Positions 21,231 to 21,302 of a stretch of 21,302 bases of DNA are shown here, piece after piece. A program made the position numbers and the translations under genes. Where the stretch lies: assembly GCA_964615765.1 (NCBI GenBank), contig CAZTQN010000050.1, forward strand, positions 1-21,302. Direction: 5' to 3'. The number at the start of each line of letters is the position of its first letter. The stretch's first letter is position 1. This DNA comes from CAZTQN01 sp964615765. Its GTDB lineage: Bacteria; Planctomycetota; Phycisphaerae; Phycisphaerales; UBA1924. The notes below the pieces were generated by a model. The model saw nothing but the letters and a program-made list of their open reading frames with translations, did no database searches and was not told the origin of the DNA.

Positions 21231-21302
21231 TCAACCCCCCACCCCCGCAGCCGCCCGCCCGGCCTGGGCAAGATGGCGAGACTGCGCCATCTGCGCTACC
21301 CC
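21231..21302 (-). CDS. 3' end of an unidentified gene (partial)
   Basis: The minus frame is open from the right edge to TGA at 21231-21233 and encodes 23 C-terminal residues, ending in an Ala/Gly-rich tail (GRAAAGVGG). The segment is too short to identify. Its orientation matches the kinase gene, which starts 48 bases further on. Because a parS-like site lies nearby, a partition or origin-proximal gene is possible, but nothing in these residues shows it. Confidence 0.4.
   Translation of the reverse strand, partial: GVAQMAQSRHLAQAGRAAAGVGG

Noticed and set aside
21260..21302. A possible tRNA fragment at the right edge
   Set aside because: The reverse complement begins GGGGTAGCGCAGATGG, loosely like a tRNA 5' part, but no D-arm, anticodon arm or T-arm can be assembled and the frame is open as coding sequence.

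Overview
The window is a GC-rich bacterial chromosome segment with ordinary housekeeping content and no phage, insertion sequence, rRNA, tRNA or CRISPR that I can see. Three things suggest a planctomycete, probably of the Phycisphaerae type: several small membrane proteins with N-terminal Cys4 zinc ribbons, a futalosine-pathway MqnA, and a lone gatC. This placement is inference from gene style, not from a marker gene.

Layout. 1-852 (-): a metallo-beta-lactamase fold (RNase Z-like) protein running off the left edge. 1024-2019 (+): a VTT/TVP38-type membrane protein. 2221-4341 (+): a secreted S9 prolyl-oligopeptidase-like peptidase, closed by a strong terminator. 4427-4741 (+): gatC. 8048-4763 (-): topA followed closely by a small membrane protein. 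9244-8207 (-): miaA. 9936-9299 (-): a two-gene toxin-antitoxin module with an inverted-repeat operator. 10144-10833 (+): a double zinc-ribbon membrane protein. 10859-11680 (+): mqnA. 12222-11782 (-): a single-domain response regulator. 14844-12334 (-): a membrane-anchored coiled-coil protein with a BRCT-like C-terminus, followed by an LpxL-type acyltransferase. 15040-19475 (+): a NeuD-type acetyltransferase, a PEGA lipoprotein, an Mrp-type ATPase and two zinc-ribbon membrane proteins. 19697-19500 (-): a YjfB-like small protein. 21182-19797 (-): a soluble NtrB-like histidine kinase. The last 72 bases hold the 3' end of an unidentified gene.

Expression style. Many start codons (gatC, miaA, mqnA, the PEGA gene, the Mrp gene and the gene at 17788) are preceded by a TANNNT hexamer exactly five bases upstream. 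This is the signature of leaderless transcription and it resolves several start codons. Other genes (the S9 peptidase, the coiled-coil protein, the response regulator, the small protein after topA) have Shine-Dalgarno sequences instead.

The most striking non-coding signal lies inside the histidine kinase gene. It contains a perfect 14-bp GTTCCACGTGGAAC palindrome (20900-20913), identical to the parS core used by ParB in pseudomonads. A perfect 16-bp palindrome starts 5 bp further on (20919-20934), and a one-mismatch parS-like site lies at 20496-20509. Both parS-like sites fall in linker or insert regions of the kinase where the protein sequence looks least constrained. This suggests a chromosome-partitioning centre embedded in a coding region, possibly near parAB or the origin beyond the right edge.
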